NCBI GenBank assembly: GCA_964536965.1
Contig: CAZIAL010000003.1
Span: 71,558 to 135,557 of the forward strand
Direction of reading: 5' to 3'
DNA: 64,000 nucleotides
Origin: JACMQW01 sp964536965
GTDB taxonomy: Bacteria > Bdellovibrionota > UBA1018
Shown here piece by piece: positions 8,095 through 16,685 of the stretch. Position 1 is the stretch's first letter; every line of letters starts with the position of its first letter. The translations under genes were made by a program, and so were the position numbers. The notes beneath the pieces were generated by a model. That model was not told where the DNA came from. It worked only from the letters and a program-made list of their open reading frames with translations, and did not search any database.

Positions 8095-9564
8095 GCCTTC
8101 GATGCTCGGACGATGACTCGTCCGGAGGCCCGGGGCGCTCCCGGTAGAGAGCAGGGGTTTCGCGAGGAACTCGGCGCGGATCAGGAAGCGATCCACTTCT
8201 TCGCCCACTTTTTCGAGCGGTACGACGGCGTCGAGCATCGACTCGGTCACGACATCGCTGAGGTCCGCGCGTTCGTTCTTCGAGTTTTCGGCCCATTCCT
8301 GTTTCATGCGCGGGTTGCCTTCGAGCACCTTCGCGACGATCTGGTCGCCGATGATTCCGATCTTGGCGCCTTCGATCGCGATCGTTCTTTCCGCGCCGAA
8401 AATCTTCGGGAAGGCGAACATGCAGGAGCCGCCGTAGAGGCGACCCGTGATGATGCCCATCTTTCCGTAAGGGTATTCGATCATCGTGTGGACAAGGCCG
8501 ATCATCTTCATGATCGCGTCCGCATCGCTTTCGGAGGCGCGAGGGTCGCCGCCGGGAGCGTCGATGCACGAAAGGACGGGAATTTTCAGCGCCGAGAAAA
8601 GTTCCATGGCGAACTGACTACGTTCGACCGCGCGCACCGTTAGGAGGTTATTCGGGTGGAGCGGGGGATTCGCGATCACGCCGATCGTTTGCTCTCCGCG
8701 ACGCACCAGGAAGGTGCGGGCGACGGAGCTCAGCTGCGGATAAATCTCCAGCGCGTGTCCGCCGAGCTGGGCCAGAACTTTCACGAGCGCGTTTTCCGAT
8801 TTATAGTACTTTGGCTTTTTTTCGTCCGGAATCAGAAGCGTCTCCGCGTGGTCGACCGGAGTTGCGTGGGGATAGACGGCGAGTTCGCGCGCACGCGTAT
8901 ATACGGCTTCGGCGTCCGGCTGGATTTCGTGGATGAGCGAGTTCGTTTTAAACTGATGGCCGGCCGAGGCGAAGCGTTCGAAATCTTTTCCCTCTTGGCC
9001 GAGGAAAATCGAGATGACCTCTGGGCCGGTCAGATTCACGAGCGAGCCTTCGCCCATGGCCAGACGATAATGGGCTTGGCTCAGGAATATCGCGCCGAGG
9101 CCCAGGCATTTTCCCATCGCCGCGGCGATGTAGAGGTGATTCTTCCGGTACTGGAGAAGGTCCGGGATGATGCTGAATACGGGGGCAAAAAGACTGCGGC
9201 CTTCGGTGAACCGGGCGCCGAGGGTGTTCAGGAGGAAGATGAGGCTTCCCTCGTGCTGGTCGATTTCGCGAATGAAATGATGGAGACGGCTGGTGTTTTC
9301 TTTTCCGAAGCTACCGCCGTTCAGTCGGAAGTCCGTCAGGGCGACGGAGACGGTCTGGCCCGCGATCTGGCCGCGAACGGTGATGATCCCGTCACATTGG
9401 ACGCGGTTGAATTCCCGGGAAGGATCCCAAAAGAGCTCGACCTGCGCGGTTTCGCCGTAGATCCGGCGAAGCGCTTCCAGGAAACGATATTCGCGAAGAG
9501 CGATCGTCTGCCACTGGTAAGGATGAGAGTCCGCCTTCATGCGAACAGGGATATCAGACCACAC
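8035..9564 (-). CDS. Acyl-CoA carboxyltransferase-domain protein (acetyl/propionyl-CoA carboxylase beta-like)
   Basis: A protein of about 509 residues with the crotonase-like carboxyltransferase fold (for example IPVLSCIDAPGG and KMGIITGRLYGG). Such subunits move a carboxyl group from biotin to an acyl-CoA, giving malonyl- or methylmalonyl-CoA. No biotin carboxylase or biotin carrier gene is nearby. The start is GTG 9564 (AAGGG four bases upstream) or ATG 9540. The tail overlaps the KAS III gene by 60 bases on the opposite strand. It could supply the extender unit for the adjacent condensing enzymes. Alternatively it belongs to general acyl-CoA metabolism and is adjacent by chance. Confidence 0.7.
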   Translation of the reverse strand: MWSDIPVRMKADSHPYQWQTIALREYRFLEALRRIYGETAQVELFWDPSREFNRVQCDGIITVRGQIAGQTVSVALTDFRLNGGSFGKENTSRLHHFIREIDQHEGSLIFLLNTLGARFTEGRSLFAPVFSIIPDLLQYRKNHLYIAAAMGKCLGLGAIFLSQAHYRLAMGEGSLVNLTGPEVISIFLGQEGKDFERFASAGHQFKTNSLIHEIQPDAEAVYTRARELAVYPHATPVDHAETLLIPDEKKPKYYKSENALVKVLAQLGGHALEIYPQLSSVARTFLVRRGEQTIGVIANPPLHPNNLLTVRAVERSQFAMELFSALKIPVLSCIDAPGGDPRASESDADAIMKMIGLVHTMIEYPYGKMGIITGRLYGGSCMFAFPKIFGAERTIAIEGAKIGIIGDQIVAKVLEGNPRMKQEWAENSKNERADLSDVVTESMLDAVVPLEKVGEEVDRFLIRAEFLAKPLLSTGSAPGLRTSHRPSIEGLDALEHRAGRQPASTRRGE

Positions 9565-9818
9565 CTCGCCCTTACAGCAATTGGGGTGCCAGATGCGCTC
9601 CGATCCGTCACCCCCGTCTGGAGACGGAAGCGGCGCGTTTAGTCGCGATTTTTCCCGAGTCGGGAGCGCGAGGAGAGGCGGCGAAATTAGGCGGGTGTAA
9701 AACTCCTAGACAGTTCGACTCGGGCCCGGAGGGGCGTGAACGGGCTAAAGCGAAGAAGAGTCCCGAAAACCTGGCATCTTTCTCGCTTATACGGGATCGG
9801 CCAACCGTGGAGATGACC

Positions 9819-10565
9819 ATGCTGCGTTCCCCCCTCTCTAAAACTTGTTTCGCAAGCGCCCTTTGCCTCGCCGTCGGCGCGCTTACGCTCACGGCCTGCG
9901 GAAGAAATCCCGGCGCGCAGCCTCGTTCCTATCCGATTCCCGGAATTGAAAAGCTCGAAGAACGCATGGCGAACGCCCAAGCGAAGTGCGTGAAGATCAA
10001 TCCGACCGAAATTCGCCGTCGTGCCGTCGTCCAAGGGAAAGAAATGTTCGCCGCCGATCGCGCCGGGAGCTTTCGCCTCGAAAAATACGAATTTTCCAAG
10101 GTCGCCGGTCGCGTGGAAGGAATTGTTCCGAATTTGAAGATTCAGGTCACCGACTTCGATGACCTGGTCAGCCGCGCTCCGCGCTTGTCGATCGAAGCGA
10201 CGTGCATGGATCTTAAAGGCGTCGCCCAGGAGCTGAAGCTCTCCCCCGTCGTCGAAATCGAGTCCGAAACCGGACAGATCCAGCAGACGCAACCGTTCGT
10301 CCTGTCGATTCCGCCCACCGGATCAATGTCGGCCACCAGCCTTGAGCCCGCGCGAGTAGAGCAACCCATTCCGGTTTCACGAATGCCGAGCGAGGCCGCC
10401 ATGCTTCTCGGGGCGGACAATGTGGAAGGGTTGAGAACGATCTCTTTTCGCGTGAAAGAATCCGAAGACGGTTCGATGGAAGTGAACGCCGAGTTCGCGG
10501 ACTCCGAGTTCTCCCGGATCGTGATCCGGGTTCGCGCCGTTTATCGCTGGGACGCGGCCGCTTGA
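9819..10565 (+). CDS. Predicted lipoprotein of unknown function
   Basis: A 248-residue exported protein. A type II signal peptide ends in the lipobox LTAC, about 27 residues in, followed by GRNPG. I do not recognise the rest. It contains a stretch resembling a ligand-binding or assembly domain with several EIES/VEGI beta-rich segments and two cysteines after the lipid-attached one. ATG 9819 is chosen over GTG 9807 and ATG 9813 because GGAG lies 6 bases before it. It stands alone, facing the convergent dioxygenase gene. The 254 bases upstream (9565-9818) hold no gene or clear promoter that I can support. Confidence 0.7.
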   Translation: MLRSPLSKTCFASALCLAVGALTLTACGRNPGAQPRSYPIPGIEKLEERMANAQAKCVKINPTEIRRRAVVQGKEMFAADRAGSFRLEKYEFSKVAGRVEGIVPNLKIQVTDFDDLVSRAPRLSIEATCMDLKGVAQELKLSPVVEIESETGQIQQTQPFVLSIPPTGSMSATSLEPARVEQPIPVSRMPSEAAMLLGADNVEGLRTISFRVKESEDGSMEVNAEFADSEFSRIVIRVRAVYRWDAAA

Positions 10566-10581
10566 TCCGCTTCCGCAATGT

Positions 10582-11397
10582 CTAATCGTTAAAGCGGTAA
10601 GCGGAAACCGCCTGGCCCATGATTTCGTCATGAAAAGCGAGTTCCCCTTTTCCAGTCGAGGCGGCTCCGGCCACGACCATGAGCGGGAGGAGATGCTCTT
10701 CACGGGGATGCGCCTCGCGCGCGGCGGGAGCCTTCTCCCAGGCGACTAAATTCCGCGCGCGCTCGACGGAAGAATGCTTCGTCACGGTCTCGGTCAGCCA
10801 GGCGTCGAACTCGTACGAACGATTCGCTCCGCCGCCGAAGAATTTGCGGAGGTTGTGATAACTCATCCCGCTCCCGACGATCAGGACTCCTTCGTTTCGA
10901 AGAGACGCGAGCGCTAGTCCTGCGCGGAGGTGGTCCGCGGGGTCCAGCCCACGCTTTAACGAGAGCTGGATGATCGGAATTTCCGCATCCGGAAAGACGA
11001 GCTTAAACGGGATGAAGACGCCGTGATCGAAACCTCGATGGGACTTTCGCCGGACTTCGATTCCGGCCGCGTCGAGAAGTTCCGCCACTTGGTCGGCGAG
11101 CTTCGGTGAGCCGGGCGCCGGATAGGAGATGGCATAGGTTTCGGCGGGAAATCCCGTATAATCGTAAATCAGCTCGGGATGCTCGTCCGTCAGGACGGTG
11201 AATTCGTCTTCTTCCCAGTGGGCCGAAATCACCAGGATCGACTTCGGTCTTTCCGGTAAACTCGAGGCGAGTCCGCGCAGCCAGGCGCCCATGCGGTCCC
11301 AGGTGTCTTTTGGCCCGATCGAACTCCAGTCCATGAAGAAACAGGGGCCACCGCCGTGGGCGATGTAGAGCGTGGGTTGGGCGAGAGCGATCGGCAC
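10582..11397 (-). CDS. LigB/DODA-type extradiol dioxygenase (YgiD-like)
   Basis: A 271-residue class III extradiol dioxygenase of the DODA family. Candidate metal and active-site residues are H14 (AHGGGP), H60 (SAHWE), H125 (FDHGVF), H181 (SYHNL) and H235 (REEHLLP). Relatives cleave catechol-type rings such as DOPA; the true substrate of many bacterial copies is unknown. The start is GTG with AAGGA 8 bases upstream. It follows the RutE-like nitroreductase on the same strand with a 30-base gap, and both are divergent from a LysR regulator. This suggests an inducible operon for aromatic or quinone compounds. Confidence 0.82.
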   Translation of the reverse strand: MPIALAQPTLYIAHGGGPCFFMDWSSIGPKDTWDRMGAWLRGLASSLPERPKSILVISAHWEEDEFTVLTDEHPELIYDYTGFPAETYAISYPAPGSPKLADQVAELLDAAGIEVRRKSHRGFDHGVFIPFKLVFPDAEIPIIQLSLKRGLDPADHLRAGLALASLRNEGVLIVGSGMSYHNLRKFFGGGANRSYEFDAWLTETVTKHSSVERARNLVAWEKAPAAREAHPREEHLLPLMVVAGAASTGKGELAFHDEIMGQAVSAYRFND

Positions 11398-11427
11398 GAT
11401 GGATTCCTTTCGGTGAGGGCGCCTCGT

Positions 11428-12021
11428 TTAGGCGATTCGGCAGGCCTCTTCGAATTCCAGGCGCGGGCCCCGGGGGTGGAGTTTACTCGAATCGCCGTAA
11501 CCCAGCGTGAAAATGAAGTTTGAACGCCAGTTCGTGCCTTTGAAAAACGTTTCATCGACCTTGGCATTGTCGAATCCCGACATCGCGCAGGAGTCCAGTC
11601 CCAGCGCCCGCGCGGCGAAAATCAGATAGGCGCCCTGGAGGGAGCTGTTTCGGAACGCCGTCTCCCGGATCGCCTGCTCATTCCCCGCGAACCACTCGCG
11701 GGCATGCGGAATGTGGGGCGCGAGCCTCGGCAACTTTTCGTAGAACTCGAGATCGTGGGCCACGATGACCGTGACCGGCGCGCTCCGGACTTGTTCGACG
11801 TTGCTCCCCATCAGCGCGGGATAAAGGCGCTCTTTCGCCGCCGCGGATTTCACAAATAGAATTCGTGCCGGTCCGGAGTTCATGCTTGTCGGTCCCCACT
11901 TCGCGAGATCGTAGAGCTCGGTCAGGAGTCGCTCCTCGACCGGGCGGTCGAGCCAGGCGTGGTGAGAGCGGGCTTGGGTGAAGAGAGTGGTGACGGCATC
12001 GGGCGTAAGGGGTTGGCTCAT
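11428..12021 (-). CDS. Nitroreductase-fold malonic semialdehyde reductase-like protein (RutE/HadB type)
   Basis: A 197-residue FMN-dependent oxidoreductase of the RutE/HadB subgroup, recognised by AKWGPTSMNSGPARILFV near the N-terminus and the GLDSCAMSGFDNAKVDE segment. RutE reduces malonic semialdehyde in uracil breakdown. No other rut genes are present, so here it may simply be a quinone or nitro reductase. It is the first gene of the minus-strand pair with the DODA dioxygenase, 94 bases from the divergent LysR gene. Confidence 0.8.
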   Translation of the reverse strand: MSQPLTPDAVTTLFTQARSHHAWLDRPVEERLLTELYDLAKWGPTSMNSGPARILFVKSAAAKERLYPALMGSNVEQVRSAPVTVIVAHDLEFYEKLPRLAPHIPHAREWFAGNEQAIRETAFRNSSLQGAYLIFAARALGLDSCAMSGFDNAKVDETFFKGTNWRSNFIFTLGYGDSSKLHPRGPRLEFEEACRIA

Positions 12022-12053
12022 AAAACCAGATTACGCCCCAAAACGTTTTTACA

Positions 12054-12064
12054 TTAGTCACTAA
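12054..12064. promoter_or_regulatory. Palindrome TTAGTCACTAA in LysR/RutE intergenic region
   Basis: A perfect 5-1-5 inverted repeat in the 94-base divergent region, 32 bases upstream of the rutE-like start. It is a plausible LysR-type binding site, although it lacks the exact T-N11-A spacing. Confidence 0.35.
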
Positions 12065-12076
12065 AATCTAGAATCT

Positions 12077-12096
12077 TTATGCCAATAACTGCATAA
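12077..12096. promoter_or_regulatory. Inverted repeat TTATGC-N8-GCATAA upstream of LysR gene
   Basis: Six-base arms with an 8-base spacer, ending 19 bases before the LysR ATG. The right arm overlaps a -10-like CATAAT. LysR regulators typically autorepress through such interrupted dyads. Confidence 0.4.
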
Positions 12097-12115
12097 TCGA
12101 GAGAAGGGGTACGGT

Positions 12116-13042
12116 ATGGAACTCGACGCGATTTCAGTCTTCGTCAAGGTGGTGCAGGCGGGCAGCTTCACGCAGGCCGCGAAGCAGCTCGGCATGCCGA
12201 ATTCGACGGTGAGCGCCCGGGTCGCCACGCTGGAGCGACGCCTCGGAACGACTCTGATTCACCGAACGACGCGAAAGATCAGCGTCACCGAAGCGGGAGA
12301 GGCGTACTTCCGCCGCTGCGTGCAGGCGCTCGGAGAAATCGAAGCCGCGGAATCCGAAATCGCCTCGACGCAGAAGGATCCGCGCGGAGTGCTCCGGCTC
12401 ACGGCGCCGGTGGATCTCGGGCATACGCTCCTGCCCGGAATCGTGCAGACTCTTCTCAAGCGCCATCCGGACCTCGGCGTGGATCTCGTGATCACCAACC
12501 GCGTGGTCGACCTCGTCGGCGAAGGAATCGACGTCGCCATCCGAGCGGGGGAACTCGAGGATTCGACGATGATCGCGAAGGGTTTTGTTTCCTCGAAACT
12601 CGAATTTTACGCCTCTCCGGCCTACTTAAAAAAGGCGGGTACGCCGAGCGCGCCGAAAGATCTGGAAAGGCATGCGCTCATTCGGTTCACCGACGGCGAA
12701 GCGACGGCGCCGACCGAACTGGAAGTGAGCGACGGAAAAACTTCCGTGCGCGTCCGGGTGGGTGGCCGCATCCAGGCGGACGATCTCGAGACGATTAAGA
12801 TCTTCGCCGTGCGAGGCGAGGGAATCGGATGTTTTCCAGGTTTCATCTGCGAAGACGAGATCGAAAAGGGGAAGTTGGTACGCGTGCTTCCCAAATGGTA
12901 TTTCGGCGACGGACATTTCTCGCTCGTTTATCCGGCCCAGCGTTTCGTCTCGCCGAAGATCCAGGCGTTCATCAAAGCGGCGGCCGAGATGCGGGAACGC
13001 TGTACGGTTGGCCGTGAAACCCGGAATGAAAAAACCCGCTAA
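12116..13042 (+). CDS. LysR-family transcriptional regulator
   Basis: A 308-residue regulator. The N-terminal winged helix-turn-helix (residues 1-60, with AGSFTQAAKQLGMPNSTVSARVATLE-type helices) is followed by a periplasmic-binding-like effector domain (about 88-295). AAGGGG lies 7 bases before the ATG. It belongs to the CrgA/AaeR-like branch by the LGTTLIHRTTRK signature. It is divergent from the RutE-like/DODA operon, which it most likely controls. The effector is unknown. Confidence 0.9.
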   Translation: MELDAISVFVKVVQAGSFTQAAKQLGMPNSTVSARVATLERRLGTTLIHRTTRKISVTEAGEAYFRRCVQALGEIEAAESEIASTQKDPRGVLRLTAPVDLGHTLLPGIVQTLLKRHPDLGVDLVITNRVVDLVGEGIDVAIRAGELEDSTMIAKGFVSSKLEFYASPAYLKKAGTPSAPKDLERHALIRFTDGEATAPTELEVSDGKTSVRVRVGGRIQADDLETIKIFAVRGEGIGCFPGFICEDEIEKGKLVRVLPKWYFGDGHFSLVYPAQRFVSPKIQAFIKAAAEMRERCTVGRETRNEKTR

Positions 13043-13105
13043 TCGTCGATTCCCACTTGCGTGTTCCTCGGACTAACGGGCTTTTGGCAGCCTCTGCAAA
13101 AAAAA

Positions 13106-13181
13106 TGGTGAGTCGTGATGGGTTCGAACCATCGACCCTCACATTAAAAGTGTGATGCTCTACCAGCTGAGCTAACGACTC
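13106..13181 (-). tRNA. tRNA-Lys (anticodon TTT)
   Basis: The reverse strand folds into a standard cloverleaf: acceptor GAGTCGT/ACGACTC, D-arm GCTC/GAGC, anticodon stem TCACA/TGTGA around loop CTTTTAA, and T-arm GATGG-TTCGAAC-CCATC. The discriminator is A and the CCA end is encoded. The anticodon is TTT. No convincing terminator follows it. Confidence 0.97.
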
Positions 13182-13326
13182 ACCGACATGAGGGCTGAAG
13201 CAAGTCTTTACCTAACGGTCGGGTCGACTGCAACGGTCAATTGAGAGGTTTCTAAAAACAACGCGGCGCATGGCGTTTAGCCTTGGCCCGCGGTCTGCGA
13301 GCATAAACTGTTAATATCCCGGCGAG

Positions 13327-14316
13327 TTAGGCGCGGACGGCGAAATCGCCTGGGTTTTCGGGGCGAAGACGTGGGGGGGATTTTTTTTCTTCGTCGGTTT
13401 CCGGCATCGGTTTCGGCATCCATTCGGCGCCCGGCTTGAGGTGAATGGTCTTTTCTTTTCGAAGCGTTTTCGCCTTCGTGTACTCGGCGCCGAAAAGCAG
13501 GATCGCCGACGAATAGTAGGCCCAGACTAGAATGATCACGAGCGAGCCGGCTGCTCCATAGGTCGAACCGATCGCGCTGGCGCCGAGATAGAGGCCGATC
13601 AGATATTTTCCCAGGGTGAAAAAAAACGAAGTGATCAAACCGCCCGTCCAGACATTCCGCCACCTGAGTTTTACGTCCGGGAGAAGCCGGTAGACGCCGG
13701 CGAAAATAACCGCGGCGAAAAGAAACGAGATCCCGATATTCAGCGCGTGCCAGAGTACTTCTCCGCCCGGCAGTTTTTCGTTCGCGAATTTGTCGAGGCC
13801 GGAAAGGACGGCGCTGGCGAGGAGCGAAACCAGAGTCAGGAGCGCCAGAACGAGAATCATGGAGAACGACAGAATGCGCTGGCGGAGCAGGGTTCGGATG
13901 GCGCGGCCCGGTTTCGGGCGGACTTTCCAGATGTAGTTCAGCGCGTCCTGGAGCTGTCCGAAGAGCGTGGTCGCGCCGAGCAGGAGGACCAAGACTCCTA
14001 CGACCGTGGCGACGATGCCCTTGTCCTCGAGTGCGGAAGCTTCGACCATCGCTTCGATCGCTTTCGCGCCTTCGTGACCGACGAGTCCGCGAAGGGCGCC
14101 GAAGATCTCGCCGCTACTCGCTTCATTTCCAAAAAAGATCCCGCCGACGGCAACCGCGATGAGGATCAGCGGGGCCGCCGAAAAAACCGTGTAATACGCG
14201 AGCGAGGCGCTGAAGGTGATGGCCATGTCGTCCATCCAGCCCGAAAAGGCTTCCTTGGTTATCGCAACGGTATCGCGCCAGAATGTCTTAAAATCGGTTT
14301 GGCGGGGGATTTTCAC
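13327..14316 (-). CDS. YihY/virulence factor BrkB-family membrane protein
   Basis: A 329-residue inner-membrane protein with about six hydrophobic segments and the family signatures TFSASLAYYTVFSAAPL near residue 35 and YGAAGSLVIILVWAYYSS near residue 250. YihY is not RNase BN despite older annotation, and its function is unknown. The start is GTG, preceded 6 bases earlier by a -10-like TAAGAT, so the message could be leaderless. Three ACGGTTT heptamers lie just upstream. The C-terminal tail is charged and cytoplasmic. Confidence 0.88.
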   Translation of the reverse strand: MKIPRQTDFKTFWRDTVAITKEAFSGWMDDMAITFSASLAYYTVFSAAPLILIAVAVGGIFFGNEASSGEIFGALRGLVGHEGAKAIEAMVEASALEDKGIVATVVGVLVLLLGATTLFGQLQDALNYIWKVRPKPGRAIRTLLRQRILSFSMILVLALLTLVSLLASAVLSGLDKFANEKLPGGEVLWHALNIGISFLFAAVIFAGVYRLLPDVKLRWRNVWTGGLITSFFFTLGKYLIGLYLGASAIGSTYGAAGSLVIILVWAYYSSAILLFGAEYTKAKTLRKEKTIHLKPGAEWMPKPMPETDEEKKSPPRLRPENPGDFAVRA

Positions 14317-14322
14317 GCCCCT

Positions 14323-14356
14323 ATCTTATGCAAACCGTGCGCAAACCGTAAACCGT
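14323..14356 (-). promoter_or_regulatory. Candidate promoter with three ACGGTTT repeats upstream of yihY-like gene
   Basis: On the reverse strand, ACGGTTT occurs at 14356-14350, 14349-14343 and 14338-14332. It is followed by TAAGAT (14328-14323), six bases before the GTG start. The iterated heptamers sit where a -35 or an activator site would be expected. Confidence 0.4.
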
Positions 14357-14391
14357 CCTAAAATGCCTCAGCCTCTTCCGGCAAGCGCCGC

Positions 14392-15699
14392 TTAAAACGC
14401 ATCTCCTAGTTCCAGGGTTTCTTCCCGACCTGGGCCGACGGACAGGAGGATGACCGGAACGCGCGTGAAGTCCTCGATTTTTCGGATATAGGTGCGAAGT
14501 TCTTCCGGAAGATCGGTGAACCCTTTCACCTTTTTCGCATCGTAGTCCGGCCAGCACGGAAAAATCTCGTAGTTCGGAACGATGCGCGCGAGATCCTCCG
14601 CCCGCGAAGGCAGGTCGTAAACGGTGTTTCCCCCGAGGTCGTAGCTCGTGCAGACCTTCAGACTTTCGAGGCCGTTCAGCACGTCCGCCTTCATCAGGGC
14701 GAGTCCCGTCAGGCCGTTCACTTCGACGGCGTACTTCAGCGCGACGAGGTCGAGCCAGCCGATCCGACGTTTACGACCGGTGGTCGCTCCGAATTCCTTG
14801 CCGACATCTCGGATTTTTTCCGCGAGCGCCGGTTCGGTTTCTTCGATCTCCGTAGGGAATGGCCCCGAACCTACGCGGGTCAGGTACGCCTTCATGATTC
14901 CGATGACGGAATCGATCGCGCCTTCGCCGACTCCCGAACCGGTCAGCGCGCCGCCCGCGATCGTATTCGAAGAAGTGACGAAGGGATAGGTCCCGTGATC
15001 GATGTCGAGCAAGGTTCCCTGCGCTCCCTCGAAAAGGATCGGGCGCTTCTGCGCGAGCGCGGTCATGAGAATCGATTTCACATCCGTCACATACGGACGC
15101 AGGCGTTCGCCGAGTTCCACGCACGATTCGTACAGAGGATCCAGAGCGACGGGTTCCGAGGCATACAGCCCTTTCAGGAGGACGTTTTTTTCTTCGATCG
15201 CGACCGCGAGTTTTTCCCGCAGAGTCTTCGGGTGGAGGAGGTCCGCGACGCGAATGCCTTTCCGGGAAACTTTATCTTCATAAGCCGGTCCGATTCCGCG
15301 TACCGTCGTCCCGAGTTTTCCTCCGGCCGCTTTCGCCTCCCGGACCTGGTCGAGAAGGCAGTGGTAAGGGAGAATCACATGCGCGCGGTCGCTGACGCGG
15401 ACGCGGTCGTAGGGCGCGTTTTGGATCGCGCCGCTCGCGAGAAGCGAGTCGATTTCCTTAAAGAAGACCGTCGGGTCGAACACGACTCCGTTCGCGATCA
15501 GGCAAACCTTGTCGGCGTGGAGGATCCCGCTCGGAATCAGATGGAGAACGGTCTTTTTCCCGTTCACGACCAAGGTGTGGCCGGCGTTGTTCCCACCCTG
15601 GTAGCGGACGATATATTCGGCCTTCGCGGAGTAAAGATCGACGACCTTTCCTTTGCCCTCATCACCCCACTGCGCGCCCACGATCACGACGTTTTTCAT
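14392..15699 (-). CDS. purA: Adenylosuccinate synthetase
   Basis: A 435-residue PurA of normal length. It catalyses GTP-dependent ligation of aspartate to IMP, the first committed step to AMP. It shows the N-terminal GAQWGDEGKGK loop with the catalytic Asp and Lys, the QGGNNAGHT motif, the conserved GTTVRGIGPAYEDK segment and the TTGRKRRIGWLD signature. The ATG overlaps the serA stop by ATGA, making it the last gene of an aminotransferase-serA-purA operon. Confidence 0.97.
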   Translation of the reverse strand: MKNVVIVGAQWGDEGKGKVVDLYSAKAEYIVRYQGGNNAGHTLVVNGKKTVLHLIPSGILHADKVCLIANGVVFDPTVFFKEIDSLLASGAIQNAPYDRVRVSDRAHVILPYHCLLDQVREAKAAGGKLGTTVRGIGPAYEDKVSRKGIRVADLLHPKTLREKLAVAIEEKNVLLKGLYASEPVALDPLYESCVELGERLRPYVTDVKSILMTALAQKRPILFEGAQGTLLDIDHGTYPFVTSSNTIAGGALTGSGVGEGAIDSVIGIMKAYLTRVGSGPFPTEIEETEPALAEKIRDVGKEFGATTGRKRRIGWLDLVALKYAVEVNGLTGLALMKADVLNGLESLKVCTSYDLGGNTVYDLPSRAEDLARIVPNYEIFPCWPDYDAKKVKGFTDLPEELRTYIRKIEDFTRVPVILLSVGPGREETLELGDAF

Positions 15700-16685
15700 C
15701 AGTTCACCAATCCGGTGCGAGCACCTTCGTTAAAAAAAGCGAGAACCTGCTGCGCGGCTTGCGAAGCGACGCGCTCCTTCGCCTCGACGGTCGCGCCGCC
15801 GAGGTGCGCGGTCGCGATGAAGCGAGGGTGGGCAAGGAGCCCTTTAAAGGTCGCGTCCGAATCGTCCGGCGGTTCCGACGCGAAAACGTCGCAGGCCGCG
15901 CCGGAGAGATGTCCCGAGCGGAGGGAAGCGAGAAGCGCTGCTTCGTCGACGATTCCGCCGCGGGAGGTGTTGATCACGAAGGCGCCAGGGCGAAGCTGCG
16001 ACAGCGCGGAGGTGCCGATCAGGCCGATGTTTCGCTCTTCCTTCGGGATGTGGAGGCTGAACCAGTCGGCCTCCGCGAGGACTTCCTCCATCGAGCGGGC
16101 GAGTTTAAAGCGCATCTCCAGGTATTTGTATTTCGAAGGAAGGGCCGAGAAACTCTGGACGAGCGGATCGTAAGCCACGACGAGCATGCCGAGGCCCATC
16201 GCTTTTTCCGCGACGATCCGGCCGACGTTGCCTAAGCCCAGAATGCCCAGGATTTTCCCGTGGAGTTCGGTGCCGAGGAACGTCTGACCACGCTCCCACT
16301 TTCCGCTCACGATGGAGTGGTGGCTGCGGGGGATGTGGCGGGCGAGCGCGAACATGAGTCCAAGCGCCTGTTCCGCGGCGGACAGGGCGTTCGCCGCCGG
16401 ACAGTTCATGACGGCGACGTTCCGGGCCGTGGCCTCGGCAACGTCGATGTTGTCGAAGCCGGCGCCGGAGGCGACCACGAGTTTCAATCTCGGCGCCTTC
16501 GCGAAGACTTCTTTCGTGACGAGGGTCGGAGTCCGTACGATCAGGGCGTCGTAACCGTTCGCGAGCCGAAGCAGCTCTTCCTCCGAAGTGGTCTCGCGGA
16601 CGTCGATCTCGAAATTCGGGTGCGTCTTCAGAAGCGCGATTCCCTCTTTGCCGAGACCATCGGTAATGAGGATCCGCGTTTTCAT
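15699..16685 (-). CDS. serA: D-3-phosphoglycerate dehydrogenase-type 2-hydroxyacid dehydrogenase
   Basis: A 328-residue D-isomer-specific 2-hydroxyacid dehydrogenase without the C-terminal ACT domain. It has the NAD-binding GILGLGNVGRIVAE loop and the catalytic Arg-Glu-His set (NTSRGGIVDE; ASEPP; HLGGATVEA). The HLGGATVEA segment and the neighbouring class V aminotransferase favour serine biosynthesis (3-phosphoglycerate oxidation). The start is ATG 16685. It overlaps the upstream aminotransferase and downstream purA by four bases each. A glyoxylate/hydroxypyruvate reductase is the main alternative. Confidence 0.82.
   Translation of the reverse strand: MKTRILITDGLGKEGIALLKTHPNFEIDVRETTSEEELLRLANGYDALIVRTPTLVTKEVFAKAPRLKLVVASGAGFDNIDVAEATARNVAVMNCPAANALSAAEQALGLMFALARHIPRSHHSIVSGKWERGQTFLGTELHGKILGILGLGNVGRIVAEKAMGLGMLVVAYDPLVQSFSALPSKYKYLEMRFKLARSMEEVLAEADWFSLHIPKEERNIGLIGTSALSQLRPGAFVINTSRGGIVDEAALLASLRSGHLSGAACDVFASEPPDDSDATFKGLLAHPRFIATAHLGGATVEAKERVASQAAQQVLAFFNEGARTGLVN

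Noticed and set aside
8656..9642. Plus-strand open frame of 328 codons
   Set aside because: It is antisense to the carboxyltransferase gene, with low-complexity Arg/Glu-rich translation.
13085..13108. Terminator for tRNA-Lys
   Set aside because: The GCAG/CTGC pair has its A tract on the wrong side for the reverse strand and the stem is only four bases.
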